From Dokdonella_A sp963758365 (GTDB lineage Bacteria > Pseudomonadota > Gammaproteobacteria > Xanthomonadales > Rhodanobacteraceae), in contig CAVWVB010000001.1 of the NCBI GenBank assembly GCA_963758365.1, positions 2,914,001-2,978,000 of the forward strand: DNA of 64,000 nucleotides, written 5' to 3'. The notes beneath the pieces were generated by a model. That model saw only the letters and a list, made by a program, of their open reading frames with translations. It was not told the DNA's origin and did not search any database. A program made the translations under genes and the position numbers. Below, piece after piece: positions 1-8,867 of this stretch; positions within the stretch are counted from its first letter, which is position 1, and every line of letters begins with the position of its first letter.

Positions 1-635
1 TCGCGCTCGTTTGCACCGCGCGAAACGCCGAGCACCGCGTACGGATCGACATCGGAGGGACGCGACGCGGAAGGCGCTCGCGGACCTCTTCCGTAAGGGC
101 CCTGACGGGTCGCCGAAGCATAGCCCTTCATCGCCGACAGCGCGGCCAGCTCGTGGTCGCTGACGCCGAGCGCCCAGCACAGCCTGCGCAGCAGCACGAG
201 CTTGGCCTCGACCAGCGCACCTTCGGCGAACACCAGATCGAGCAGCAGGTCGAGCACGATGAACGCGAGATCGCGGCGACCGTTGCACCAGCGCTTGATA
301 TCGGCGATCGCGAGCCCGGCATCGAATCCGGCCTCCTTGCCGATGCCGAAGCGCTCGATCGCGACCCGGCGCTGCGCTGCGTCCAGACGCAGGCGTGCCA
401 TCAGCGCTTCGGTCGCGGTGATCTCCGGCTCGGAAACGCGCCCGTCCGACTTGGACAGCGCGCCCGCAAACGCGAACAGCGGTTCAATGAAGCCCTGCCC
501 CATCGATGGCGGGCGCAGGCGCGTGACCGCCGAATCGTAGAAATGCCCGAGCATTGCGCCGATCAGCAGTCCGGCCGGGTTGTGGAACAGGATCAGGCCG
601 ATGATCGCGCCGACGACCTTGCCGATGATCCTCAA
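1..635 (-). CDS. djlA: Co-chaperone DjlA (partial, C-terminus off the window)
   Basis: Membrane-anchored J-domain co-chaperone that stimulates DnaK at the inner membrane. About 211 codons are visible. An N-terminal glycine-rich membrane segment (residues 1-30) is followed by the helical TerB-like region (about 50-165). The J-domain then begins with the typical DPYAVLGVSRGA (about 197-208) and is cut by the window edge, so the HPD motif lies outside. The start is a TTG at 635 preceded by GGGAGG; the nearby ATG runs straight into a stop. The gene is divergent from purC. The family call is firm because the anchor, TerB region and J-domain occur in DjlA order. Confidence 0.9.
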   Translation of the reverse strand, partial: MRIIGKVVGAIIGLILFHNPAGLLIGAMLGHFYDSAVTRLRPPSMGQGFIEPLFAFAGALSKSDGRVSEPEITATEALMARLRLDAAQRRVAIERFGIGKEAGFDAGLAIADIKRWCNGRRDLAFIVLDLLLDLVFAEGALVEAKLVLLRRLCWALGVSDHELAALSAMKGYASATRQGPYGRGPRAPSASRPSDVDPYAVLGVSRGANER

Positions 636-831
636 CGCATACCTCCCGCGCGCAAGACGCGGTGCGGCGCTACGGCTTCATGGTCGATGCAGGGGGGGAT
701 CGTCACGGTCTTGGCGCGGGCTGCGAAACGGGCAAGGCCGCGAATTCTAGCAAGCGATGGCGGAGCGGCGATTCAGCAAGACGCCCCGCCGGCAGCGTGC
801 GGTCACCCGGCGCATGCATCGCGCCGCCCGC

Positions 832-837
832 TACAAT
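832..837 (+). promoter_or_regulatory. Probable -10 element of purC
   Basis: TACAAT lies 30 bases before the purC GTG start, in the space between divergent djlA and purC. No good -35 match is seen 16-18 bases upstream, so this is a tentative promoter call. Confidence 0.4.
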
Positions 838-867
838 GTCCGTCCCAACCCGCGACCGGAATCCGCT

Positions 868-1764
<897 letters not shown>

Positions 1765-1856
1765 TCCGGCGCATGCACCGCCGTCGGACCAGCGCATGGA
1801 TTCCACCGCGCGCGAGAGCGTCGTAGATTCGGCGAGGACCACGACGAGGGCCGCAC

Positions 1857-2321
1857 ATGCGCACTATCAACGACTGGTTCGACCGCTACAGTGCGGATCA
1901 CCGCAACGCGACCAACCGCGCGATCCACTGGATCTGCGTACCGGCGATCCTTTGGGCAGTCGTCGCCGCGTTATGGCTGATTCCGGTACCGGCATCGCTG
2001 GGCCGCCCGGGATTCTGGTGCGGTCTCGTGATGGTCGGCGCGTTCGCGTTCTACTGGCGTCTGTCGCGGCCACTCGGTATCGCGATGCTGGTCGTGTTCG
2101 TGCTGCTCGGCCTGCTCACCGAGTGGCTTTACCGCGGCATGGGGCCGACGCGCCTGCTGTGGATCGCGGGCGGCGTGTTCGTCGCGGCCTGGATCGGCCA
2201 GTTCGTCGGCCATCTGATCGAAGGGCGGCGTCCCTCGTTCTTCACCGATCTCGCGTACCTGCTGATCGGCCCGGCATGGCTGACCGGAAAGGTCATGCGC
2301 ACGCTCGGGATCGGCTGGTGA
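1857..2321 (+). CDS. Mpo1-like (DUF962) membrane protein
   Basis: A 154-residue polytopic inner-membrane protein of the DUF962/Mpo1 family. The yeast member is an Fe(II)-dependent dioxygenase acting in alpha-oxidation of 2-hydroxy fatty acids; the bacterial substrate is unknown. About four hydrophobic segments are visible (near 27-45, 55-70, 75-92, 100-120). The conserved histidine-bearing HRNATNRAIHWICVP near the N-terminus and GHLIEGRRPS near residue 126 are typical of the family. A GAGG sequence precedes the ATG. It follows purC by 92 bases but is not obviously linked to it in function. Confidence 0.8.
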   Translation: MRTINDWFDRYSADHRNATNRAIHWICVPAILWAVVAALWLIPVPASLGRPGFWCGLVMVGAFAFYWRLSRPLGIAMLVVFVLLGLLTEWLYRGMGPTRLLWIAGGVFVAAWIGQFVGHLIEGRRPSFFTDLAYLLIGPAWLTGKVMRTLGIGW

Positions 2322-2369
2322 GGAACGGCGGCGCACCGCGCTGCGGTGCGCCGTTTGCGCTCGCGTCCG

Positions 2370-4526
2370 TTACGGCTGTGCAGGCTGCTGGACGATACTC
2401 GGGTAGGTAATCTGCACGAACAGACCATCGCTCGCGACCAGACTCGCCATCTCGCCCTGCATTTCGGCCGTCGCGGCCGGATAGTCGGTCGGATCGAGCA
2501 GGGATCCATGCTCACCCTGCAGCAGGCGCACTGCGCCGCGGATCCCTTCCGACAGCGTGGTCTGGCCGATCGCGGTGAGCCCGAGCGCGGCGATCAGCGG
2601 CTCGGTGCCCGACAGCGGGGCGCCGACGACGCGGTTTGGAATGACCTGGTCCGGCAACAGGTCACCCCCTCCGATGACTTCCTGCACGAGCAGACGCTTG
2701 CGTGGCAGCGGCTGGCCGCCGATGCCGGCACCCTCGCTGTCAAGCAGGGTGCCGTTGCGCGCGTAGTTGATCGGATCGCCGGAATCGACGACGGTCTGCG
2801 CGGCAGCCATGAACGCGTCGTAGTCGGGCGTACCCGCATTCAGGCCCGCCTGGGCGAGGCCTGCACGGATCACGGGCCCGAACGTCGGCGAACCGTCGAG
2901 CAGTCGCGCGATGCCGCCGCCGGGAACACTGAGCAGGCCGACATCGACGTTCGGATCGTTGGCCAGGAACACGGTGCCGACCATGCTGCCGAGCGACTGG
3001 CCGACGAAGCTGACCCGGGTCGCATCGACGTTGGGCAGGGTCACGATCGCGTTCGCGAGCGTAAGCAGGTCCGCCGCACCTTCGCGCAGGTTGTCGCGCG
3101 AAGTCAGCAGGCTCGACAGATTGATGAAGTAACTGCCCGACGCGTCGATATGGCCATCCGGTCCGGGTGCGCCGGTGTCGTTGTCCTCGAGGTCGAGATC
3201 GAATGTGCGCTCGTGCGCGCCGAGCGCCGCAAACGGCGTATTGCCGATGTAGAACGGGCTGCCCATGTCGGTGATGCCATGCAGCGGCAGGTCGATCGCG
3301 ACGACCGCGAATCCCTGCGCCGCGAGCGTGCCGGCGACCGCGAACATGTCGGTGCGGTTGCGCGTGATGCCGTGCTGGTAGATCACGATCGGCCAGCCGC
3401 TCGCAGGACGACTGCGGCCAGACGATGAATTGGGCAGGGTCATCAGCAGCGGCACGGTCTGCGTCGAGGTCGCAACCGGAACCGGATTGCACGCGGTCAG
3501 GTTGGTCGAGGCCGGATCGAGACCGAACGCGGCGCACTGCGGAATATAGGCGCCCGGTGCCGCGTGCCATGAGGTGGTCAGCGGCGCGATCGGGTTTTCC
3601 GCACTCGGCGCGGTCAGGTAGTACGGCAGGTCGATCGTGCCGACATAGATGTCGGCAACCGGCGGCAGACCGAGTCCGAGGTTCGCGAGGGTCAGACCGG
3701 TCGGCGCGACGTGGGTGACTGCAGGCGGCGACGCCGCGACGACTGCTTCGACCGCCTGCAGCGTCGGCGTGATGCTCTGCGTCGTCGCGACCCAGGACAG
3801 CACGATCGATCCCGGCGCGACGCCGGCCGCAGTGGCGGCGGCCTCCTGGGAATTGACCAGCTGGCGCAGCGGCTCCAGCGGGCACGCGCTCGATGCGGGC
3901 AGTGCAGGCAGGGTGGACTGGCCTCCCGTGCACAGCGAGCTCGTGCGCTCGGCCAGCGTGTAGATCAGCGAACCACGCACGTTGCCACCACCCGCATTCT
4001 TGATGCCGTTGGTGAGCACGGCCATGTACGAGGTGCGCTGCTTGAGCGGCTGCGTCGGCACGATCGCGATCGTGCGCCCGCTCGCGTCGGACGGCGCGGA
4101 CGCGACCACGAACTCCTGCGGCGAGGCGAGTTCGCGGGTGACGCCGGTGACGCCGCCGCCGGGGCCGCTCAGGGTCACTTCGAACACGCGCACGTTGCTG
4201 CCGCCCGCAAGCGAACTGGCGTCGAGCGGTGCCGAGAAGGTCGCCGACCAGGGCGCCGTCGTGCTGAAGCCGTCGAGCGCGTTCATCGCGACTTTCGGGT
4301 CGCTGGTGTCGGTCGGATCGGCGACCGGGATGTTCAGGGTGAGATCGGTCGTACCCGTCAGCAGCAGGTTGTTGGGGAACGGAATCACACCCGTGCTCGG
4401 ATCGAAATTCGCGATCGTGTGGAATGACACCGGTGCGGTGTAGTCGTACGCCTGCACATCGCGGGCGGCGAACGCGCCGGCCATGGACGCGACGACGGCC
4501 GCGGTCAAGATCAGTCGAACCTGCAT
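2370..4526 (-). CDS. Secreted lipase of the VolA/Pla-1/cef family
   Basis: A 718-residue exported serine esterase or lipase. Residues 1-26 form a signal peptide ending in VQA. The next 250 residues resemble the 'bacterial virulence factor lipase' N-terminal domain. An alpha/beta-hydrolase domain follows, with the oxyanion-side segment IVIYQHGITRNRTDMF and the nucleophile elbow GQSLG near residue 510. No lipobox cysteine is present, unlike surface-anchored VolA, so a periplasmic or released enzyme is more likely. The upstream gene in the same direction ends 183 bases away, and that gap holds a large inverted repeat. Substrate specificity cannot be read from the sequence. Confidence 0.8.
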   Translation of the reverse strand: MQVRLILTAAVVASMAGAFAARDVQAYDYTAPVSFHTIANFDPSTGVIPFPNNLLLTGTTDLTLNIPVADPTDTSDPKVAMNALDGFSTTAPWSATFSAPLDASSLAGGSNVRVFEVTLSGPGGGVTGVTRELASPQEFVVASAPSDASGRTIAIVPTQPLKQRTSYMAVLTNGIKNAGGGNVRGSLIYTLAERTSSLCTGGQSTLPALPASSACPLEPLRQLVNSQEAAATAAGVAPGSIVLSWVATTQSITPTLQAVEAVVAASPPAVTHVAPTGLTLANLGLGLPPVADIYVGTIDLPYYLTAPSAENPIAPLTTSWHAAPGAYIPQCAAFGLDPASTNLTACNPVPVATSTQTVPLLMTLPNSSSGRSRPASGWPIVIYQHGITRNRTDMFAVAGTLAAQGFAVVAIDLPLHGITDMGSPFYIGNTPFAALGAHERTFDLDLEDNDTGAPGPDGHIDASGSYFINLSSLLTSRDNLREGAADLLTLANAIVTLPNVDATRVSFVGQSLGSMVGTVFLANDPNVDVGLLSVPGGGIARLLDGSPTFGPVIRAGLAQAGLNAGTPDYDAFMAAAQTVVDSGDPINYARNGTLLDSEGAGIGGQPLPRKRLLVQEVIGGGDLLPDQVIPNRVVGAPLSGTEPLIAALGLTAIGQTTLSEGIRGAVRLLQGEHGSLLDPTDYPAATAEMQGEMASLVASDGLFVQITYPSIVQQPAQP

Positions 4527-4614
4527 GGACTTGCCCCTCTGGATGGCGACCGGGTTGCGAAGGTCAACGAAAAAACGCGAGCCATCTTAGGTCGTTCAAA
4601 CGATCGTTGGCAAC

Positions 4615-4662
4615 GCTGCACTGCGGCGAGCGCGCGTCCGTCGCGTCGCGTTGCAGTGCAGC
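4615..4662. repeat. Perfect 10-bp inverted repeat between DUF2884 and lipase genes
   Basis: GCTGCACTGC (4615-4624) and its exact complement GCAGTGCAGC (4653-4662) are separated by 28 GC-rich bases. A further palindrome, AACGATCGTT, sits at 4599-4608. There is no adjacent T-run on either strand, so this is not a classical intrinsic terminator. It could be an RNA stem or a protein-binding site for the lipase gene downstream. Confidence 0.5.
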
Positions 4663-4709
4663 ATCGCGCCGACGCTCAGCGACCTTGCCGAGCGCGGGGC
4701 CACCGCTCC

Positions 4710-5459
4710 TCAGGGTGCCGAAATCGTGAGCAGATCGAGCGCGCGTCCGTCGCGGTCTCGCAGACCACGTTGCAGGTCGTGCAGGGTGCGGATCGACGGA
4801 CACAAGGCTGCGACCTGCGGGCGCAGCACCTGCAGGCGCCGCTCGAGTTTCGGCCGCAGTTCACTCGCCAGATCTGCCGCGCGATCGCGCATCGCGGCGG
4901 CGCCGTCGAGATCACCGCCGAGTGCAGTCGCCAGGGCCTGCGCGGCGAGGTCGGCCGCGAGTACCGGCGCGATATCGGCGACCACCGTGTCGACCCGCTG
5001 GTCGAGCGTGGCGCCCTGCCAGTCATGCGTGCTCGTGCTGGAAGCGATGGCCTGTTTCAGCGCACGCGCCTGCGCGGTGAGGCGCTGTTCGAGGTCTGCG
5101 CGCGCGGCGGCACTCAAGCCGAGCGCAGCCGCGTCGGCGCGCAGTCCGCTCATCGCGATATCGACCGCATGCGCCGCGATGGTCTTGATCCGCGGCACGA
5201 GCGTGCGCAGATCGCGTTCGAACAGCTCGAGACGGTCGCCATTTTCCATGTCCTGCCGCGCGTCGCTGCCATCGACGCGCAACCGCCGGCCATGCAGTTC
5301 GATCTTCCGCGGTGCGGGCGCGACGCGATCGAAAACGAGCGCATTCGGGGTGATGGTCAGGTCCCAGGAGCTGGCCGCTTGGCAGGCATCGAACACGTCG
5401 CCGGCCTGCGCGCGGCCGCCTGTCGCGAGCAGAGCCGCGACGATCAGGGATTTCAACAT
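4710..5459 (-). CDS. DUF2884 (YggN-like) exported protein, copy A
   Basis: A 249-residue periplasmic protein of unknown function in the DUF2884/YggN family. A signal peptide (residues 1-19, ending AQA) is followed by a short beta-rich part (ALVFDRVAP..KIELHGRRLRVDG) and a long alanine/arginine-rich helical part. The start ATG at 5459 gives a clean signal peptide; the frame is open far upstream, but only as the antisense shadow of the next gene. It lies 73 bases behind the SDR gene in the same direction, probably one transcript. A second family member lies at 19168-19929. Confidence 0.75.
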   Translation of the reverse strand: MLKSLIVAALLATGGRAQAGDVFDACQAASSWDLTITPNALVFDRVAPAPRKIELHGRRLRVDGSDARQDMENGDRLELFERDLRTLVPRIKTIAAHAVDIAMSGLRADAAALGLSAAARADLEQRLTAQARALKQAIASSTSTHDWQGATLDQRVDTVVADIAPVLAADLAAQALATALGGDLDGAAAMRDRAADLASELRPKLERRLQVLRPQVAALCPSIRTLHDLQRGLRDRDGRALDLLTISAP

Positions 5460-5532
5460 CGGTATCCAAGCTCGATTCCGGGACCGAATTGCAGCGATAC
5501 ACGCCGCCGCACCAATCGACGCTGAACGCGCG

Positions 5533-6402
5533 CTATCGCGGCAGCGGCACCGGCTTCCAGGTCGCCGCGTCCGGATGGAAACCGCGCGGCGACCAGCCGA
5601 ATGCGGCGCGCGCCGCGCTGTCGTCGACGACGAGATCCTCGGCGAGGCGATCCAGCACGCCCGCACCGGCCGCGGGCAGACCGATGCGGGTCCCGAAGCG
5701 CGCCAGCACGCGCAGCAGCGGCAGCGCGGCCGGCACCGGCAGTACGAACGTCGGCAGCGACCTGCGAACGCGCTCGAGCAGCGTCGCGAACGCGAGTTGC
5801 TCGCCGCCGCCCAGCGCGTAGATCCGTCCCGCGCAGGCCGGATCGGCGAACACCTGCAGGCATGCAGCAGCCAGATCCTGTGCATGCACCGGCTGGCGCA
5901 GCCCGCCTGCCGCCGCGACGCGCGGCAACACGTGCCAGCGCAGGCCGAACCGCGCCAGCGGCGTCAGGCTGCGATCGATGCCGGCGCCATAGATCAGGGT
6001 CGGGCGCAGCAACGTCCACGCGCAGCCGCGCGCCTCGGCCGCATCGATCAGGCACTGCTCGGCGCCTTGCAATCGTGCCGCGAGCGCGCGCTCGCGGGCA
6101 TCGCGTGAATCGCGTTTCGTCACCGCGCTCATCGAACCGATAGCCATGATTCGCGCGGCCGGCGCGCCACCCGCGAACCATTGCGCGGCCAGGTCGAGCG
6201 GGCCGCAGCTGAAGATCGCATCGACCGCGGGCAACGCCGGCAGTGCGCCGCCGAGATCGCCGCGGACCCAGTGCAGTCGCGTATCGATACTGCTACGCGA
6301 CTCGCGGCTCAACGCGATCACGCGGTGGCCGTCGGCGAGCAGGCGCGGCACGAGGAAACGCCCGACCGCGCCGCTCGCGCCGAGGACCAGCGACACCGGC
6401 AT
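5533..6402 (-). CDS. NAD(P)-dependent SDR-family epimerase/reductase
   Basis: A 289-residue atypical short-chain dehydrogenase. It has an N-terminal Rossmann nucleotide-binding motif, LGASGAVGRFL (GxxGxxG type). The LLRPTLIYG segment near residue 130 and the HAQDLA segment near residue 170 are usual in extended SDRs that act on sugar nucleotides or quinone-linked substrates. A clear YxxxK pair is not obvious; the serine strand reads MAIGSMSAV. The stop of the upstream coiled-coil gene lies 4 bases before this start, so the two are translated from one mRNA. Substrate unknown. Confidence 0.75.
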   Translation of the reverse strand: MPVSLVLGASGAVGRFLVPRLLADGHRVIALSRESRSSIDTRLHWVRGDLGGALPALPAVDAIFSCGPLDLAAQWFAGGAPAARIMAIGSMSAVTKRDSRDARERALAARLQGAEQCLIDAAEARGCAWTLLRPTLIYGAGIDRSLTPLARFGLRWHVLPRVAAAGGLRQPVHAQDLAAACLQVFADPACAGRIYALGGGEQLAFATLLERVRRSLPTFVLPVPAALPLLRVLARFGTRIGLPAAGAGVLDRLAEDLVVDDSAARAAFGWSPRGFHPDAATWKPVPLPR

Positions 6403-6406
6403 GGGT

Positions 6407-7000
6407 TCAGTCCGCAGCGTTGGCCCAGGATGGATCCCGCTCGGGAGCGTCCTGGACGGCCGACGCCACGGCTTCGGGCGGCTGGCGCAGCGCCTGTGCG
6501 TAGTCGGCCAGCATCCGGATCCCGCCGAGGCCGCCGTCTAGCGCGTCGGCCCGCTTGTGGAGCGGACTCTTCTCGAGTGCCGCGCGCGCCTCGAACAGCC
6601 GACGGCGGGCTTCCTCGACGTGACGGACCAGTTGTTCGAGGCCGGCCTTGTCCGCGCCGAAGATCAGTTCCACCGGCTGCAGGCAGTACTGCACCGCAAG
6701 GTCGAACTGCCGCACCCGCTGGCGGTAGTCCTCGAGTTGCGCACCGACATCCTGCAGATGTGCGCGCACCGTATCCAGCGGGGCATCGAGCCGATCGGCG
6801 ATCGCCAGCCGCGAGTCGCTGACCGTGGGCAGCGTCGCCTGCTCGGCCCGCCACGCGTCGAGCGCGTTCTCGGCCTCGATCTTCGCGTACAGCAGGTCGC
6901 TGCCGTGCGCGCGTTCAGCCTTCAACTGGTTCCACAGCCAGACCGCGCAGAACACGCCGGCTATCGCGACGACCGCCAGCAACCATCCGATCCACGCCAT
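6407..7000 (-). CDS. Membrane-anchored coiled-coil protein, unknown function
   Basis: A 197-residue protein not assigned to a family. It begins with one hydrophobic segment (MAWIGWLLAVVAIAGVFCAV), then a long charged helical region rich in Glu, Arg and Ala (about 25-160) that looks like a coiled coil, and a proline-rich tail. The ATG at 7000 is preceded by GGAGG at good spacing, which decides the start against longer open frames. It is first in an apparent three-gene transcript with the SDR and DUF2884 genes. A signal-anchor facing the periplasm or the cytoplasm cannot be distinguished. Confidence 0.7.
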   Translation of the reverse strand: MAWIGWLLAVVAIAGVFCAVWLWNQLKAERAHGSDLLYAKIEAENALDAWRAEQATLPTVSDSRLAIADRLDAPLDTVRAHLQDVGAQLEDYRQRVRQFDLAVQYCLQPVELIFGADKAGLEQLVRHVEEARRRLFEARAALEKSPLHKRADALDGGLGGIRMLADYAQALRQPPEAVASAVQDAPERDPSWANAAD

Positions 7001-7193
7001 CTTGATCCTCCAGAGCCTGCCTGAATCCGGCGCCACGCCCTGCATTATGGACATTGGGCAAGCGCGCGTCGCGCGCCCCGCGGCCCGGTCGTCGGCCGGG
7101 CGCTGCCGGCCATGGGGCGGCGGAGGGAATCTCCGGCGCCGCGGTTCGGGTCCGACCCGTGCGATGATGCCCGGCGCCAACCGGAGACGACCC

Positions 7194-7538
7194 ATGATCG
7201 CGCGCATCTGGCGGGGCATCACCCTCGCGGACAAGGCCGACGCCTACATCGCCTACCTCCACGATACCGGTCTCAAGGATTACGCGGCCACGCCGGGCAA
7301 CCGTGGCGTCAACGTGCTGCGGCGCCTGCAGGGCGAGCATTGCGAAATCATGCTGATCTCGCTCTGGGATTCGATGGATGCGGTGCGCGCGTTCGCGGGC
7401 GAGAATGCCGACCGCTCGGTGTATTACCCGGACGACGAGAACTATCTGCTCGAGATGGAGCCGCTCGTGCGTCACTACGACGTCACCGACCAGATCGTTC
7501 CCGCGCCCGCCGACGCGCCCGCCAAGCGCAGGCGCTGA
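7194..7538 (+). CDS. Small ferredoxin-like fold protein (ABM-type, tentative)
   Basis: A 114-residue soluble protein. The pattern MIARIWRGIT, then the helix-forming ADAYIAYLHDTG, then RVLRR-type and CEIMLISLWDSMDAV strands resembles antibiotic-biosynthesis-monooxygenase-like dimeric alpha/beta-barrel proteins, many of which have no known reaction. The ATG at 7194 follows CCGGAGACGACC. The tail is basic and proline-rich (PADAPAKRRR). The next gene follows 44 bases later on the same strand. The fold assignment is by eye and moderate. Confidence 0.6.
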   Translation: MIARIWRGITLADKADAYIAYLHDTGLKDYAATPGNRGVNVLRRLQGEHCEIMLISLWDSMDAVRAFAGENADRSVYYPDDENYLLEMEPLVRHYDVTDQIVPAPADAPAKRRR

Positions 7539-7582
7539 GCGTTCGCGCTTTCACAGGCCGATCGGGCGGGCCGCGATCACCG

Positions 7583-7936
7583 ATGCGCCGCATCTACGAA
7601 TCCCGCACGCAGCCGCCGCTTTCGCGCGCCCGCTTCGCGAGGCGCCTGCTGCTGCACCTGTCGATCGCGCTCGGCCTGGTGCTCGCGTCGCTCGCCGCGG
7701 GCATGCTCGGTTACATGCGACTGGAACGCCTGTCGCCGATCGACGCGTTCCTGAATGCCGCGATGCTGCTCGGCGGCATGGGGCCCGTGAACAATCCGGT
7801 CACGACCGCGGGGAAGCTCTTCGCGGGGCTTTACGCGCTGTATGCAGGACTGCTGTTCCTGGTCACCGCGGCGCTGATCTTCACGCCGATCGTGCACCGC
7901 ATCCTGCACACGTTCCACTGGAACGAGAAACTGTAG
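7583..7936 (+). CDS. Two-transmembrane protein with channel-like layout
   Basis: A 117-residue inner-membrane protein. Two strong hydrophobic helices (about 24-45 and 76-101) flank a short segment, AFLNAAMLLGGMGPV, followed by a loop. This copies the helix-pore-helix order of two-TM potassium channels, but the selectivity filter is absent: GGMGP stands where TVGYG would be. It could be a degenerate channel relative or a plain two-helix protein. The ATG at 7583 is the first start after the preceding stop. An inverted repeat follows the stop codon at 7940-7975. Confidence 0.6.
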   Translation: MRRIYESRTQPPLSRARFARRLLLHLSIALGLVLASLAAGMLGYMRLERLSPIDAFLNAAMLLGGMGPVNNPVTTAGKLFAGLYALYAGLLFLVTAALIFTPIVHRILHTFHWNEKL

Positions 7937-7939
7937 GGA

Positions 7940-7975
7940 GTTTGCAAAACCGCGTAGCCGGCGCGGTCCGCAAAC
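7940..7975. repeat. Hairpin between convergent genes
   Basis: GTTTGC and GCAAAC enclose ACCGCG and CGCGGT, giving a two-part stem directly after the preceding gene. A second small stem, GCGGC-AAA-GCCGC, follows at 7984-7996. There is no T-run, so intrinsic termination is not certain, but the placement between convergent genes suits a 3'-end structure. Confidence 0.45.
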
Positions 7976-8051
7976 AAGCGGTAGCGGCAAAGCCGCGCGC
8001 GAACCGACCACCACCTTCAGCCGTGGCCGGACTCGCCCGGCTCACTCCGAC

Positions 8052-8789
8052 CTATGGCTTGCCGAGCGGATTCAAGATGCGCAATACGCACGCATATTCG
8101 GTGAGCGGCATCATGCCCAGTTCGGCGCGACGGCGGTCGACGTTGGCCGGATCTTCCATCGCCTGCGCAACCCATTGGCCATCCACGATTTCGAACTGCG
8201 AACCATAGCGTTGCGGCTTGCCCTGCGCGCGCAGAACACGATCGGTCAACATCGCGTAGCGCTCGCGGTCGAATTCGCCACTGCTCAGCAGCGCCTTGAT
8301 GCGGCGCAAGGCGTCGGCCTGGAATGCCGGATCGGCATCGGCGTGCTGCACCAGCATCCACGCCGCGTACACGCCGTCGTCGCCCACCAGCGTGCGGGTC
8401 GGGAAACCGTGTCTGGCGACTATCGCCTCGATGCGCAGCAGGTTGGCTGCATCGACTTTCAGCACGGCTTGCGTCGCCGGATCGTAATCACCCGCCCGCG
8501 ACGGATCGACTGCCGCCCTCGCCGCCTGGTCGGCGCTTTCCATCTGCAGCAGTTCCGCGCGCAAGCCCGGCGCGATCGGAGCGGCTTGCTTCACTTTTGC
8601 GGTCGTCGATTTCGCATCGCGTGCGTGTTTGGCGTCGATCCACGCGCCGAGTCCCGGGCACTGCGCACGCAGCAGCGTTTCCTCGTCTGCCGCTGCCGAG
8701 TCCGTCGACACGCAAACGCACGCTGCGACGAACGCGAACGAGGCGCCGGCAAGCATCAGTCGTTTCGTTCGAATCGTCGCTTCCGCCAT
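8052..8789 (-). CDS. DUF6624-like exported protein
   Basis: A 245-residue protein with a basic start and a hydrophobic export signal (MLAGASFAFVAACVCV) ending near SAAA. The C-terminal half carries the DUF6624-like pattern: ARHGFPTRTLVG, AAWMLVQHAD, then LTDRVLRAQGKPQRYGSQ. No enzymatic role is known for this family. The start is taken as ATG 8789; a GTG 12 bases upstream is also open and neither has a strong ribosome-binding site. Convergent with the preceding two-TM gene. Confidence 0.65.
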   Translation of the reverse strand: MAEATIRTKRLMLAGASFAFVAACVCVSTDSAAADEETLLRAQCPGLGAWIDAKHARDAKSTTAKVKQAAPIAPGLRAELLQMESADQAARAAVDPSRAGDYDPATQAVLKVDAANLLRIEAIVARHGFPTRTLVGDDGVYAAWMLVQHADADPAFQADALRRIKALLSSGEFDRERYAMLTDRVLRAQGKPQRYGSQFEIVDGQWVAQAMEDPANVDRRRAELGMMPLTEYACVLRILNPLGKP

Positions 8790-8867
8790 TCGTTCAAGCA
8801 CGCATCGGCATGAGCACTCGCGGTTTCGCGGGATCGGTGCCCAAGCGAAACCGGATTCGTCTGCGCC

